This document shows positions 4,937 to 6,306 of a stretch of 6,306 bases of DNA, piece by piece. The notes beneath the pieces were generated by a model. The model had not been told where the DNA came from. It did no database searches and saw only the letters and a list, made by a program, of their open reading frames with translations. Position numbers and translations under genes: made by a program. The stretch's first letter is position 1, and the number at the start of each line of letters is the position of its first letter. The stretch spans positions 1-6,306 of the forward strand of contig JAFTHF010000199.1 of the NCBI GenBank assembly GCA_017457545.1, given 5' to 3'. The DNA is from Clostridia bacterium (GTDB lineage: Bacteria; Bacillota_A; Clostridia; Oscillospirales; CAG-272).

Positions 4937-5311
4937 ATAGAATACGACCTCATGACACGGGCAGGAGCTTCACTTGATGATGTACCTGCCCGTTATTCAT
5001 GGAGGGCTTTGAAATCGTTTATTGAAAACCTCGACATGGACAGTGCCCTGTTCAGGGAATGCGAGCCGGAAATGTCCATGTGGTCTCAAACGGCAAAGAC
5101 TAATGCGGTGCTTGCTGACATATACGATGTCATCAATCTGCTTAACGCAAATTTTGTGGCATTCGGCTCATACAAGAAAGCAAAGAGACCCAAACTGTAC
5201 CCGAGACCGTGGCGCAAAGAAGAAGGTGACAGGCACTACGGTAAAGATGCGGTGACACAGGAAGAGTTTAAGGACTGGATAAAGAAAAAAGCGCATGGGA
5301 AACATGATTGA
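4892..5311 (+). CDS. Tail assembly chaperone, frameshift extension (lambda gpT-like), expressed as a fusion
   Basis: This is the -1 frame continuation, open from 4856 and stopping at TGA 5309-5311. Slipping at 4889-4895 joins residue Gly128 of the first product to 139 further residues, giving a 267-residue fusion, join(4509..4892,4892..5311). The new segment begins 'GILSLAPILIEHGKAIEYDL' and runs into 'SWRALKSFIENL'. These are typical of the second half of such chaperones, where an 'A-I/V-E-Y-D-L' helix precedes 'LSWRDL'. The C-terminus is basic, with 'KLYPRPWRKEEGDRHYG', as usual for the part that binds the tape measure. The first in-frame ATG (4952) lacks any SD, and starting there would remove the conserved 'EYDL' region, so independent translation is unlikely. 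The extension ends overlapping the tape measure start. Confidence 0.88.
   Translation, partial: GILSLAPILIEHGKAIEYDLMTRAGASLDDVPARYSWRALKSFIENLDMDSALFRECEPEMSMWSQTAKTNAVLADIYDVINLLNANFVAFGSYKKAKRPKLYPRPWRKEEGDRHYGKDAVTQEEFKDWIKKKAHGKHD
4957..4993 (+). repeat. Second 9-bp inverted repeat inside the frameshift extension
   Basis: Bases 4957-4965 (ACGGGCAGG) pair perfectly with 4985-4993 (CCTGCCCGT), leaving a 19-nt loop. It starts 20 nt after the frameshift stem ends and has nearly the same stem and loop sizes. It may fold in the mRNA as a second hairpin. No function is shown. Confidence 0.5.
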
Positions 5312-6306
5312 GGTCGCACAGGCGACCGTAACGATAATTCCAAATATGCAGGGCGCACAAGCCACTATCACCGAGGAACTGGCTGGGACAGCCAGCGCAG
5401 CCGGAACAGAAGCAGGCCAGGCGGCAGGCTCTAATATGGTCAGCTCCATGAGCGGTGCCATGTCCAAAGCAGGCGGTACGCTCACAAAAGGCTTGACGGC
5501 ACCCATAGCGGCAGTTGGTGCGGCATCCGTAGCAGCGTGGAAAGAGGTAGATGCAGGACTCGATACCATAGTCACCAAAACGGGTGCATCAGGTGATGCC
5601 CTCGAATCCATGAGGGGCATACTGACCAATGTGGCATCAGATATACCGACAGACTTCAAGACGGCAGGCGAAGCCATAGGCGAAGTCAATACCCGGTTCG
5701 GACTGACAGGGGACGCACTTGAGGAGCTGTCAACCCAGTTTATCAAATTTTCAGAGATCAACGGCACGGACGTATCATCATCAATAGATGCCGTACAGTC
5801 GTCAATGGCGGCTTTCGGACTATCAGCCGAGGACGCTTCACTTGTACTTGATACGTTAAACAAAGCCGGACAGGACACAGGCGTTGACCTCAATACACTA
5901 TCAACACAGCTGACAACCAACGCAAGCGCAATGAAGGAGCTGGGATATTCATATTCAGACTCCGCAATGTTCCTTGCCAACCTGTCAAAGAATGGTCTTG
6001 ATACATCAACGGTCATATCAGGACTGTCGAGGGCGCAGGCGAACGCCGCAAAAAATGGCGTATCCCTTTCCGATTCCCTTTCAGAGATAGAAGCGAAATT
6101 TAAGGACGAATCAACCGCATCAGAAGCGGCAGCGGAGATACTGGAGCTGTTTGGCACGAGAGCGGGTCCCAAAATGGTCGAGGCATTACAGTCCGGGAAA
6201 CTCTCTTTCGATGAACTGAATACCTCAATGACTGATTTTTCGGGGTCAGTATCCGACACGTTCGAGGCAACACTTGACCCGATGGACGGATTCAAGACCA
6301 CAATGA
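5304..6306 (+). CDS. Tail tape measure protein, N-terminal part (runs off the window)
   Basis: The reading frame is open to the window end, giving 334 codons so far. The protein spans the tail lumen, sets tail length and helps eject DNA. The start 'VAQATVTIIPNMQG' (4-17) is the usual tape measure opening. An Ala/Ser/Gly-rich stretch follows (25-56), then a short hydrophobic patch 'PIAAVGAASVAAW' (67-79). Residues 80-310 match the TP901-type core: 'LDTIVTKTGASGDALESM' (86-103), 'NTRFGLTGDALEELS' (129-143), 'FSEINGTDVSSSIDAV' (149-164), 'AFGLSAEDASLVLDTL' (170-185), 'LSTQLTTNASAMKELGYS' (199-216), 'GVSLSDSLSEI' (252-262). The start is uncertain: ATG 5304 has only a GGA 3 nt upstream, and ATG 5295 (three residues longer) has no SD. 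Both lie inside the end of the chaperone extension, so translation is probably coupled. Confidence 0.94.
   Translation, partial: MIEVAQATVTIIPNMQGAQATITEELAGTASAAGTEAGQAAGSNMVSSMSGAMSKAGGTLTKGLTAPIAAVGAASVAAWKEVDAGLDTIVTKTGASGDALESMRGILTNVASDIPTDFKTAGEAIGEVNTRFGLTGDALEELSTQFIKFSEINGTDVSSSIDAVQSSMAAFGLSAEDASLVLDTLNKAGQDTGVDLNTLSTQLTTNASAMKELGYSYSDSAMFLANLSKNGLDTSTVISGLSRAQANAAKNGVSLSDSLSEIEAKFKDESTASEAAAEILELFGTRAGPKMVEALQSGKLSFDELNTSMTDFSGSVSDTFEATLDPMDGFKTTM

Noticed and set aside
5022..5255. A 77-codon plus-strand frame inside the chaperone extension
   Set aside because: It lies in another frame of the conserved gpT-like segment, has no ribosome site and shows no family pattern.
4952..5311. 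Independent gene starting at ATG 4952
   Set aside because: There is no SD before it, and the conserved 'AIEYDL' region lies upstream of this ATG in the same frame. The segment is better explained as the frameshift extension.
5168..6301. A 377-codon open frame on the minus strand across the chaperone extension and tape measure gene
   Set aside because: It is antisense to two clear genes, is dominated by Ser, Ala, Val and Pro as expected from the complement of Ala/Ser/Thr/Glu-rich codons, has no recognisable motif and no operon context. It is a shadow despite its length.
1..6306. Search for a hidden accessory system (CRISPR, tRNA, insertion sequence, toxin-antitoxin, diversity-generating repeat, defence gene)
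   Set aside because: No repeat arrays, terminal inverted repeats, tRNA-like folds or non-structural genes were seen. All coding space is taken by head, neck and tail genes in conventional order.

Overview
This window is a stretch of the virion-structure operon of a tailed phage or prophage. Every gene is on the + strand and the genes are packed end to end. The gene order, and the presence of a single tail-tube protein with no tail-sheath gene in view, point to a siphovirus with an HK97-type head and a long non-contractile tail. Strong GGAGG-type ribosome binding sites, moderate GC and frequent ATA (Ile) and AGG/AGA (Arg) codons suggest a Gram-positive host, most likely a Clostridia-type Firmicute. 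That host call is inference from style and remembered protein resemblance, not proof.

Layout. Bases 2-130 are the last 42 codons of a Mu gpF/SPP1 gp7-like minor head protein. Next comes the head module: prohead protease (134-817), overlapped by the major capsid protein with an N-terminal scaffolding domain (807-1925). A short spacer with a strong GNRA-capped hairpin follows (about 1930-1955), then a 52-residue basic protein of unknown function (1971-2129). The neck module follows as a chain of overlapping genes: gp6-like head-tail connector (2126-2740), stopper/head-closure protein (2740-3081), a short gp10-like neck protein (3078-3341) and a tail-terminator-like protein (3338-3727). The tail module is the major tail protein (3732-4499), the tail assembly chaperone pair (4509-4901 and, by -1 frameshift, on to 5311) and the N-terminal 334 codons of the tape measure protein (5304 to the window end).

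How they work together. The protease and the capsid scaffolding domain build and mature the head. The connector, stopper and neck proteins close the DNA exit channel and dock the tail. The terminator caps a tube of major tail protein whose length is set by the tape measure, and the chaperones hold the tape measure for assembly.

Most notable features. (1) A three-part -1 frameshift signal at 4874-4936: an SD-like GAGGA, a G-GGG-GAA slippery site, then after 5 nt a perfect 9-bp stem. (2) An extra beta-rich domain that looks inserted near the N-terminus of the major tail protein. (3) The hairpin right after the capsid gene. (4) A tape measure start that has almost no SD and lies inside the end of the frameshift-only chaperone reading frame. 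I see no CRISPR, tRNA, insertion sequence, defence gene or other accessory cargo. The window is a conventional structural module, and I do not claim a new biological system. No stretch longer than 300 bases lacks a gene.
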